Both the position numbers and the translations under genes were made by a program. Source: Flavobacterium frigoritolerans (GTDB taxonomy: Bacteria; Bacteroidota; Bacteroidia; Flavobacteriales; Flavobacteriaceae). Taken from it: a stretch of DNA of 64,000 bases. The DNA is taken from NCBI RefSeq assembly GCF_025847275.1, contig NZ_JAOZEV010000011.1, forward strand, positions 101,283 through 165,282, read 5' to 3'. The notes beneath the pieces were generated by a model. The model saw only the letters and a list, made by a program, of their open reading frames with translations. It was not told the origin of the DNA and made no database searches. Shown piece by piece: positions 57,495 through 64,000 of the stretch (position 1 is the stretch's first letter; every line of letters begins with the position of its first letter).

Positions 57495-59942
57495 ATGGCA
57501 AAAACAACAAAAAAAGAAACAGTAGACAATAAAAATAAATCAAAATCTGGGGCTATTACGTCTTGGAAAATGACCAAACAGCATAATATTGTTTTGGGAT
57601 GCCTTTTGGTATTATTTTCAGTTGCATTATTGGTTGCTTTTATTTCCTTTTATATCTACGGACAAACGGATCAGAGTGCATTGTCAGCAGTTGGAGATCG
57701 AAGCGAGCCTGTGCAGAATTGGCTTGGAAAATTTGGAGCTTCTCTAGCAGATTTATTGATTTATCAAGGATTTGGTTTAGCAGCATTTATATTTGTTCGT
57801 CTGTTTTTCTTAACAGGAATGTTTTTGATATTGGAGCTTTCAATAAAAAAACTCAAGAATATTTGGTTTTGGGATCTGTTTGTAATTATTATTATATCGG
57901 TATTGTTTGGTTTTTTTGCTACATCGGCTCCAGAATTAGGAGGAACGATAGGCTATGAGCTAAACTTGTTTTTACAAGATTATATAGGTAAGACAGGAAC
58001 TTTATTGAGCTTGCTTTTTGGGTTGATAATCTATTTAATTTTTAAAATCAAAATATCACCCGATAAGATTCAGTCGTTTTTTGATAATACCAAAAGAGAG
58101 ATTCGCTCCGATTTAAATTCGGTACCGTCTTTAAAAACAGAGAAAGGTGCTTATAACTTAGAAGAATTTGCAATTGAAGAAAATGATGAATTAGATGAGA
58201 TTCATTTAAAAACACCGGATTCTCAATTTGAAATTAACAAAGAGGCCTTAAAACCAACTATTGCTCATTCATCCGAAATTAATTTGGATCCGGCTTTAAA
58301 GCCAATAAAAATGGATATTGCTCCTGCATCAAAGGAAGCAGTTCCACATACAGAGTCTTTTGTGATAGAGCAAGCTCCAGAAGAAGATATAATCGAAGAA
58401 AATTTGGCATCACGATTAGTTGCCGATTTTGGATTGTTTGATCCTACTTTAGATTTGTCTAATTATAAGTTTCCAACAATCGACTTATTAAAAGAATATT
58501 CAACTGGTGGAATTACAATCAACCAGGAAGAATTAGAAGAAAATAAAAATAAAATTGTAGATACGCTTCGAAATTATAAAATCGAAATCGCACAGATTAA
58601 AGCTACAGTAGGTCCATCAGTAACATTGTATGAGATTGTACCAGAAGCAGGAATTCGTATTTCGAAAATTAAAAGTTTAGAAGATGATATTGCTTTGTCG
58701 TTGTCGGCATTAGGAATTCGTATTATTGCGCCAATTCCAGGAAAAGGAACTATTGGTATTGAGGTTCCTAATAAGAATCCGACAATGGTTTCGATGAAAA
58801 GTGTTATTGGTTCGGCTAAATTTCAAGAAGCCGAAATGGAATTGCCAATTGCTTTGGGGAAAACAATTTCTAATGAAACATTTGTTGTTGATTTAGCAAA
58901 AATGCCTCACTTATTGATGGCAGGAGCTACTGGGCAAGGAAAATCGGTAGGATTAAATGCAGTTTTAACTTCATTATTGTACAAGAAACATCCAGCCGAA
59001 GTAAAATTCGTTTTGGTGGATCCTAAAAAAGTGGAGTTAACATTATTTAATAAAATAGAAAGACATTATTTGGCTAAGCTTCCAGATATTGACGATGCTA
59101 TTATTACCGATAATGCAAAAGTTGTGAATACGCTGAATTCACTTTGTGTTGAAATGGATAACCGTTATTCTTTATTAAAAGATGCAATGGTTCGAAATAT
59201 TAAAGAATACAATGATAAATTTAAAGGAAGAAAATTAAATCCAGAAGCAGGACACCGATTTTTACCTTATATTATTTTGGTAGTCGATGAGTTTGCCGAT
59301 TTAATTATGACTGCTGGAAAAGAAGTAGAAGTTCCTATTGCACGTTTGGCACAATTGGCACGTGCTATTGGAATACATTTGATAATTGCAACTCAAAGAC
59401 CTTCGGTAAACGTAATTACAGGTTTGATAAAAGCAAATTTCCCTGCGAGAATAGCCTTTAGGGTTACTTCAAAAATAGATTCGCGTACAATTTTGGATAC
59501 ACAAGGAGCAGACCAATTAATAGGGCGTGGAGATTTATTATACTCTAATGGAAATGATGTGGTTCGTGTACAATGTGCGTTTATTGATACACCAGAAGTT
59601 GAAAAAATCACTGATTTTATAGGTTCACAAAAAGCATATGCAACAGCTTATTTACTTCCAGAGGTTCTTGGGGAAGAAAGTGGCATTAATCTTGATATGG
59701 ATATTTCCGAAAGAGATACTTTATTTAGAGAGGCAGCTGAGATAATTGTAAATGCTCAACAAGGTTCGGCTTCATTATTACAAAGAAAATTAAAGCTAGG
59801 TTATAATCGTGCAGGTCGATTGATAGATCAATTAGAAGCTGCAGGAATTGTTGGTCCTTTTGAAGGTAGTAAAGCTAGAAGTGTGAATATTTTAGATTTA
59901 AGTTCTCTTGATCAATTTTTTAACAATGAACAAAATAATTAA
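57495..59942 (+). CDS. ftsK: FtsK/SpoIIIE DNA translocase
   Basis: 815 residues: four N-terminal membrane helices (residues about 35-180), a linker, then the RecA-like motor. Walker A GATGQGKSVGLNAVL begins about residue 477 and Walker B is VVDEFADLIMTAGKEV. The gamma winged-helix at the end is ASLLQRKLKLGYNRAGRLID, which would read KOPS-type sites. Moves the chromosome through the division septum and activates XerCD. First of a series with lolA and lptF. Confidence 0.96.
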   Translation: MAKTTKKETVDNKNKSKSGAITSWKMTKQHNIVLGCLLVLFSVALLVAFISFYIYGQTDQSALSAVGDRSEPVQNWLGKFGASLADLLIYQGFGLAAFIFVRLFFLTGMFLILELSIKKLKNIWFWDLFVIIIISVLFGFFATSAPELGGTIGYELNLFLQDYIGKTGTLLSLLFGLIIYLIFKIKISPDKIQSFFDNTKREIRSDLNSVPSLKTEKGAYNLEEFAIEENDELDEIHLKTPDSQFEINKEALKPTIAHSSEINLDPALKPIKMDIAPASKEAVPHTESFVIEQAPEEDIIEENLASRLVADFGLFDPTLDLSNYKFPTIDLLKEYSTGGITINQEELEENKNKIVDTLRNYKIEIAQIKATVGPSVTLYEIVPEAGIRISKIKSLEDDIALSLSALGIRIIAPIPGKGTIGIEVPNKNPTMVSMKSVIGSAKFQEAEMELPIALGKTISNETFVVDLAKMPHLLMAGATGQGKSVGLNAVLTSLLYKKHPAEVKFVLVDPKKVELTLFNKIERHYLAKLPDIDDAIITDNAKVVNTLNSLCVEMDNRYSLLKDAMVRNIKEYNDKFKGRKLNPEAGHRFLPYIILVVDEFADLIMTAGKEVEVPIARLAQLARAIGIHLIIATQRPSVNVITGLIKANFPARIAFRVTSKIDSRTILDTQGADQLIGRGDLLYSNGNDVVRVQCAFIDTPEVEKITDFIGSQKAYATAYLLPEVLGEESGINLDMDISERDTLFREAAEIIVNAQQGSASLLQRKLKLGYNRAGRLIDQLEAAGIVGPFEGSKARSVNILDLSSLDQFFNNEQNN

Positions 59943-59945
59943 ATC

Positions 59946-60635
59946 ATGAAATCAACGATTCAAAACTTCAAAAATAATAATGCAAACAGCCTGACGAAAA
60001 AGGTTTTTCAAATTGTTTTTTTATTCCTTGTTACTTTTTCTATTCAGGCTCAAGATAAAAAAGCCAAAGAACTATTGGATCAAGTAACTGCAAAAGTAAA
60101 AAGTTACGATAATATTGTAATTGATTTTAAGTATACCCTGAATAATGCCAAAGAAAATATTAATCAGGACAGTAAAGGAAATGTAACGATAAAAGGAAAT
60201 CAGTTTGTATTGAATTTTATGGGTGTTACCAAAATATTCGACGGACAAAAAACATACACAATTGTTCCTGAAGATGAGGAAATTACAATTTCTAAAGTCA
60301 ACGAAAAAGATGATAATGCGATTACGCCTTCAAAAATGTTGACATTCTTTAATTCTGGTTACAAGTATGCAATGGATATTGTTCAGAACGTAAAAGGAAG
60401 AAAAATTCAATATATTAAATTAAACCCTACAAGTGCTAAAGATCAACGTAAAGAGATTCTTTTAGGGATCGATGTACAGACAAAGCATATTTATAACTTA
60501 ATTGAAATGGGTAAGAACGGAACAAAAACTACATTAACCGTTAATTCTTTTAAAACCAATCAGCCATTATCAAAAAATCAGTTTACCTTTGTGCAAAGTA
60601 AATATCCAAATTACTATATCAATAAACTAGACTAA
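59946..60635 (+). CDS. LolA-like outer-membrane lipoprotein carrier
   Basis: 229 residues. Signal peptide QIVFLFLVTFSIQAQ after a long charged start. The mature part matches LolA/LolB-like folds: YDNIVIDFKYTLNNA, GNVTIKGNQFVLNFMGVTKI, FDGQKTYTIVPED, and the ATLTVNSFKTNQPL-type end. It would ferry lipoproteins through the periplasm. It lies 3 bases after ftsK and 7 bases before lptF/G, so it is translated from the same message. Confidence 0.9.
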   Translation: MKSTIQNFKNNNANSLTKKVFQIVFLFLVTFSIQAQDKKAKELLDQVTAKVKSYDNIVIDFKYTLNNAKENINQDSKGNVTIKGNQFVLNFMGVTKIFDGQKTYTIVPEDEEITISKVNEKDDNAITPSKMLTFFNSGYKYAMDIVQNVKGRKIQYIKLNPTSAKDQRKEILLGIDVQTKHIYNLIEMGKNGTKTTLTVNSFKTNQPLSKNQFTFVQSKYPNYYINKLD

Positions 60636-60642
60636 TTACGGG

Positions 60643-62094
60643 TTGAAAATTTTAGACAAATACTTATTAAAGACTTTCCTTCTTACATTTACTACTGTAT
60701 TTGTAATTCTATTTTTTATATTCATTCTTCAAACTGTTTGGTTGTTTATAGCCGAGCTGGCAGGTAAAGATTTGGATTTAATTCTAATCGTTAAATTCTT
60801 GTTGTTTTCGATGCCGAGGATTGTTCCGTTGGTGTTGCCATTATCGGTTTTGCTAGCTTCAATTATGACGTTTGGAAATCTAGCTGAAAACTATGAATTT
60901 GCTGCAATGAAAGCTTCAGGGATTTCGCTACAGCGTGCCATGAGAGGTTTAATTGTGTTTATATGCTTTTTAAGTATAGTTGCCTTCTTTTTTGCAAATA
61001 ATGTTATCCCATACGCCGAATATAAGTTTATTAACTTTAGAAAAAGTATCGCGCAAGCTAAGCCTGCAATGGCTATAGCTGAAGGACAATTTAGCGATGT
61101 TGGTTTTTATAATATTAAAGTAAATAAAAAATCAGGTGCAAACGGTAATAATCTTACCGGAGTAACTATTCATGAAAAAGCAAATAATAGCGGTGAAAAC
61201 AAAACGGTTATTAAATCTAAAACAGGTGAATTAATAAGTAATGATAAATCTAGTATTCTTCAGCTAGTACTTAATGATGGTTATTATTATCAAGATGTAA
61301 CACCTAAGAAATACGAAGATAGAAGTAAAATGCCTTTTATAAAAGGAGCGTTTAAAAAACAAATTATCAACATCGATTTATCTGAATTAAATAAAGTAGA
61401 GGATAATCAAGATGTTGGTAATACAAATGGAATGCTTAATGCTAGTGAATTACGCTATACTTTAGATTCATTAACTAAAAACTTAGACAACGAAATAATT
61501 TCCTTTTCGGAAAATATTAATCAAAAGGTGGGTATTGCCAAAGGACTTCCAATTATTAAGTTGGATAAAAACAAAAAACCGCTACCTAATGATCTTTTAT
61601 CACTTTACACCAATGATAAAAAAGTAGAAATACTTAAAGTAGCAAGTAGTAACCTAACGAGTACAATGTATTCTATAGATACTACTAAAAATGAATTAAA
61701 AGAAAAACAACGAAATATTAACCGACATCTTACAGCACTTTATGAGAAATTTGTAATTGCTTTTGCTTGCTTTTTAATGTTTTTTATTGGTGCGCCACTT
61801 GGAGCAATTATCCGTAAAGGAGGACTTGGTTTACCAATAGTTTTTGCAGTTTTGATATTTATTACTTTTCACTTTATCAATACTTTCGGAAAAAGAATTT
61901 CACAAGAAGACGGATTGAGTCCTTTTATGGGAGCATGGATGTCAACTTTTATACTTACGCCACTGGCTGTTTTATTAACGTATCGTGCTACAAACGATAT
62001 TGGGTTAATAAGCATGGATGCTGTTTTGGCGCCATTAAATAAGTTATTTAAAAAATTCTCTGAGAGGTTTATTTCTTCTCAAAACAAAACCTAA
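60643..62094 (+). CDS. LptF/LptG-family permease (YjgP/YjgQ)
   Basis: 483 residues with six hydrophobic helices; N-terminal ILDKYLLKTFLLTFTTVF and late GAPLGAIIRKGGLGLPIVF are hallmark motifs. Between helices 3 and 4 lies a periplasmic beta-jellyroll and a helical extension (ELRYTLDSLTKNLDNEI) that is larger than in E. coli. It draws lipopolysaccharide from the inner membrane with LptB. The start is TTG; no ATG is near. It follows lolA by seven bases. Confidence 0.93.
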   Translation: MKILDKYLLKTFLLTFTTVFVILFFIFILQTVWLFIAELAGKDLDLILIVKFLLFSMPRIVPLVLPLSVLLASIMTFGNLAENYEFAAMKASGISLQRAMRGLIVFICFLSIVAFFFANNVIPYAEYKFINFRKSIAQAKPAMAIAEGQFSDVGFYNIKVNKKSGANGNNLTGVTIHEKANNSGENKTVIKSKTGELISNDKSSILQLVLNDGYYYQDVTPKKYEDRSKMPFIKGAFKKQIINIDLSELNKVEDNQDVGNTNGMLNASELRYTLDSLTKNLDNEIISFSENINQKVGIAKGLPIIKLDKNKKPLPNDLLSLYTNDKKVEILKVASSNLTSTMYSIDTTKNELKEKQRNINRHLTALYEKFVIAFACFLMFFIGAPLGAIIRKGGLGLPIVFAVLIFITFHFINTFGKRISQEDGLSPFMGAWMSTFILTPLAVLLTYRATNDIGLISMDAVLAPLNKLFKKFSERFISSQNKT

Positions 62095-62096
62095 CT

Positions 62097-63230
62097 ATGT
62101 CAACAAATAAAATACAACTTAACACTATTGAAGAGGCAATTGAAGCTATTCGTCAAGGACAGGTAATTATTGTAGTAGATGATGAAGATCGTGAAAATGA
62201 AGGTGACTTTCTTGCTGCTGCTGAAAAAGTAACTCCAGAAATGATTAATTTCATGGCAACACATGGGCGTGGATTAATTTGCGCGCCATTAACTGAAAGC
62301 CGTTGTAAAGAGTTGGATTTGAAGCCAATGGTTACTAATAATACAGATCATATGGAAACTGCTTTTACAGTTTCGGTAGATTTAAAAGGAAATGGAGTAA
62401 CTACAGGGATTTCTGCAGCTGATAGGTCACAAACTGTATTGGCATTGACAGATCCTAATACTAAACCACATGAATTAGCAAGACCAGGGCATATTTTTCC
62501 TTTAGTTGCTAAACAGGGTGGAGTTTTAAGAAGAACAGGGCATACTGAAGCAGCTATAGATTTTGCAAGATTAGCTGGATTTAAACCAGCGGGAGTAATT
62601 TGTGAGATTTTAAATGAAGACGGAACAATGTCTCGTTTGCCTGAGCTTGTAGAGGTAGCTAAAAAATTTAATTTGAAGTTGGTTTCTATCGAAGACTTAG
62701 TTGCTTATAGAATGCAACACGATAGTTTGATTGTAAAAAAAGAAGATTTTGATATAGAGACTCGTTTCGGAACGTTCCGTTTAAGAGCTTATGAGCAAAC
62801 TACCAACAAGCAAATCCATATTGCATTGACTAAAGGTAATTGGAGCTTAGGAGAATCAATCCTTACAAGAATTAATTCTTCACAAGTAAATAATGATTTG
62901 TTGGGTACCTTGACTAATAATCCAGAACAACAATTAGACGATATGTTCAAGGTTATTAATGAGAATGGAAAAGGGGCAGTGTTGTTTATTAATCAGGATA
63001 TGCAAGCTGTAAACTTATTGAGTCGTATTACAGAGCTTAAAATGTTACAGTCTCAAGGAGTGATGAAAGCACCAAAAATAATCATTGATAGTAAAGATTA
63101 TGGTATTGGAGCGCAGATTTTACATGATATTGATATTTCTAAAATTCGATTAGTATCAAATACAGAACAAACAAAACGTGTTGGTATGATAGGTTACGGA
63201 CTTGAAATAACAGAATATGTAAGTTACTAA
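62097..63230 (+). CDS. ribB: DHBP synthase (RibB) with degenerate GTP cyclohydrolase II domain
   Basis: 377 residues. Residues 1-207: 3,4-dihydroxy-2-butanone-4-phosphate synthase with [27 protein letters not shown] and [17 protein letters not shown], all catalytic acids present; this makes a riboflavin precursor. Residues about 218-377 have the GTP cyclohydrolase II fold ([25 protein letters not shown]), but the zinc-site cysteines are missing: where CxxGDxxxSxxCDC is expected stands [17 protein letters not shown]. The second half is therefore likely non-catalytic. ATG two bases after lptF/G. Confidence 0.93.
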   Translation: MSTNKIQLNTIEEAIEAIRQGQVIIVVDDEDRENEGDFLAAAEKVTPEMINFMATHGRGLICAPLTESRCKELDLKPMVTNNTDHMETAFTVSVDLKGNGVTTGISAADRSQTVLALTDPNTKPHELARPGHIFPLVAKQGGVLRRTGHTEAAIDFARLAGFKPAGVICEILNEDGTMSRLPELVEVAKKFNLKLVSIEDLVAYRMQHDSLIVKKEDFDIETRFGTFRLRAYEQTTNKQIHIALTKGNWSLGESILTRINSSQVNNDLLGTLTNNPEQQLDDMFKVINENGKGAVLFINQDMQAVNLLSRITELKMLQSQGVMKAPKIIIDSKDYGIGAQILHDIDISKIRLVSNTEQTKRVGMIGYGLEITEYVSY

Positions 63231-63235
63231 GTAAT

Positions 63236-63634
63236 ATGGAAACATTTGAAGAAAGAGTTATAAAATCTGAAACACGTATTTTTAAAGCAGTTTTTCCGAG
63301 TACAACGAATCATTATGATACTTTATTTGGAGGAACAGCGCTTCATCTTATGGATGAAGTTGCGTTTATATGCGCTACCAGATTTAGCCGAAAGAAAGTA
63401 GTGACGATATCTACAGGGCAAATTGATTTTAAAAAAGCAATTCCTGCAGGAACTTTAATCGAATTAGTAGCTAAAGTTATTAGTGTTGGAAGAACAAGTT
63501 GTAAAATTCATGTTGATATTTTCATGGAGCAAATGTATTCAGAACTTCGCGAAACAGTAGTTTCAGGGACTTTTTCGTTTGTTGCGGTTGACGAAAATAA
63601 AAAACCAGTGGCAATTTTGGATAATCCAGAATAA
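63236..63634 (+). CDS. Acyl-CoA thioesterase (hotdog fold)
   Basis: 132 residues. The YciA/BACH-type motif NHYDTLFGGTALHLMDEVAFICATRF (broken here as NHYDTLFGGTALHLMD) and GQIDFKKAIPAGTLIELVAKV are visible. It hydrolyses acyl-CoA esters in the cytosol. It follows ribB by five bases, at the end of the run and before the tRNA. Confidence 0.92.
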   Translation: METFEERVIKSETRIFKAVFPSTTNHYDTLFGGTALHLMDEVAFICATRFSRKKVVTISTGQIDFKKAIPAGTLIELVAKVISVGRTSCKIHVDIFMEQMYSELRETVVSGTFSFVAVDENKKPVAILDNPE

Positions 63635-63745
63635 TAAAGCGGAATAAGTTTCTTTCGTAAATGCTGATAATTAGGCATTTGAAAAGCGAGTGGAAAAATA
63701 TATAAAAAAAGCGCTGAAAAAGTTTTTATAATCGAAAAAGCATCC

Positions 63746-63753
63746 TATATTTG
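63746..63753 (+). promoter_or_regulatory. -7 element of tRNA-Ser
   Basis: TATATTTG, perfect TAnnTTTG, 32 bases upstream of the mature 5' end. Confidence 0.6.
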
Positions 63754-63785
63754 CACTCGCAATCAGATAACGAAAGCGACATACT

Positions 63786-63873
63786 GGAGAAATGGCAGAG
63801 CGGTCGAATGCGGCAGTCTTGAAAACTGTTGACTGTAACAGGTCCGGGGGTTCGAATCCCTCTTTCTCCGCCA
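63786..63873 (+). tRNA. tRNA-Ser (anticodon UGA)
   Basis: Acceptor GGAGAAA pairs with TTTCTCC; the anticodon loop CTTGAAA gives TGA, a serine codon reader. A long variable arm follows (GACTGTAACAGGTC), type II tRNA, and the T-arm is GGGGGTTCGAATCCCTC. Discriminator G, then CCA is encoded (63871-63873), unlike the tmRNA. Confidence 0.97.
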
Positions 63874-63903
63874 GTAGAGGTTTCAAATGAAACTTTAAAA
63901 ATC

Positions 63904-63937
63904 AAAAGCCTTTAAACACTAGTGTTTAAAGGCTTTT
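63904..63937 (+). terminator. Terminator after tRNA-Ser
   Basis: AAAAGCCTTTAAACACT and AGTGTTTAAAGGCTTTT, a perfect palindrome, followed by T-run. Confidence 0.9.
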
Positions 63938-63941
63938 TCGT

Positions 63942-64000
63942 TTTGACACACTTTTCAAAAAGCACATGTTTTATCAAAGAATGGTGGCACAATTAGTAAC
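63942..64000. other. Window edge
   Basis: The last 59 bases contain no recognisable feature; a gene may begin or end past the edge. Confidence 0.4.

Noticed and set aside
63941..64000. Possible integrase or attachment site next to tRNA-Ser
   Set aside because: tRNA genes are frequent integration sites, but only 60 bases follow the terminator and no repeat of the tRNA 3' end or integrase frame is visible.

Overview
The window is about 64 kb of AT-rich chromosome from a Bacteroidota member, almost certainly a Flavobacterium or close relative. Supporting evidence: promoters of the TAnnTTTG type with no clear Shine-Dalgarno sites, a tmRNA whose tag reads GENNYALAA, large TonB-dependent receptors with an N-terminal carboxypeptidase-regulatory-like domain, 2TM-domain proteins, a short-form MenE and a DUF6952 protein. 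No phage, insertion sequence, CRISPR array or rRNA operon is visible. The window opens inside cydA and closes just after a tRNA-Ser.

Layout. 1-2.3 kb: cytochrome bd oxidase (cydAB). 2.3-4.4 kb: a small accessory patch with an XRE regulator and a SUKH (SMI1/KNR4) immunity-like protein, each bounded by copies of one palindrome. 4.4-6.8 kb: a sulfur-type module (TauE/SafE exporter, Crp/Fnr regulator, single-domain rhodanese), with the regulator gene flanked by a perfect 26-bp inverted repeat. 6.8-14 kb: GapN-like dehydrogenase, a secreted protein of unknown function, YaaA, CCA-adding enzyme, heme A synthase, CDP-alcohol phosphatidyltransferase. 14-17.9 kb: a minus-strand operon of a TPR-like secreted protein, a LytS-type histidine kinase fused to a 2TM domain, two more 2TM proteins and a LytTR response regulator. 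17.9-18.6 kb: repeat-rich DNA with a 262-bp tandem duplication. 18.6-26.8 kb: TonB receptor, DinB, YCII, acetyltransferase, YaeR-like VOC protein, an atypical ClC channel with an HPP protein, and umuDC.

27-34 kb: a copper-handling cluster on the plus strand (Cys-rich secreted protein, HMA-DUF3347 lipoprotein, HMA-AraC regulator, CopA-type P-ATPase with duplicated metal-binding segments, multicopper oxidase with a C-terminal barrel-like domain). 34-44 kb: menE, CPBP protease, ArsC-like protein, a second TonB receptor, fumarase C, a saccharopine/alanine dehydrogenase-like enzyme and a class C beta-lactamase-like lipoprotein. 44 kb: tmRNA. 44.5-48.6 kb: DUF5700-like protease, cold-shock protein, YegP, an outer-membrane barrel protein and a GNAT enzyme. 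48.8-54.3 kb: an apparent muropeptide-recycling operon (GHL10 hydrolase, AmpG-like permease, TPR, GNAT, NagZ-like GH3). 54.4-57.1 kb: peroxide defence (AhpC, thioredoxin, DUF6952, Tpx). 57.1-63.6 kb: a housekeeping envelope/division run (DgkA, FtsK, LolA, LptF/G, RibB with a degenerate second domain, acyl-CoA thioesterase), then tRNA-Ser(UGA).

The spaces between genes are unusually structured. At least six palindromic or text-like repeat families recur, some as long nested hairpins. The most interesting candidates are the HK-2TM/LytTR system, the copper cluster with its HMA-AraC regulator, the inverted-repeat-framed crp gene, the palindrome-punctuated XRE/SUKH patch and the umuDC operator.
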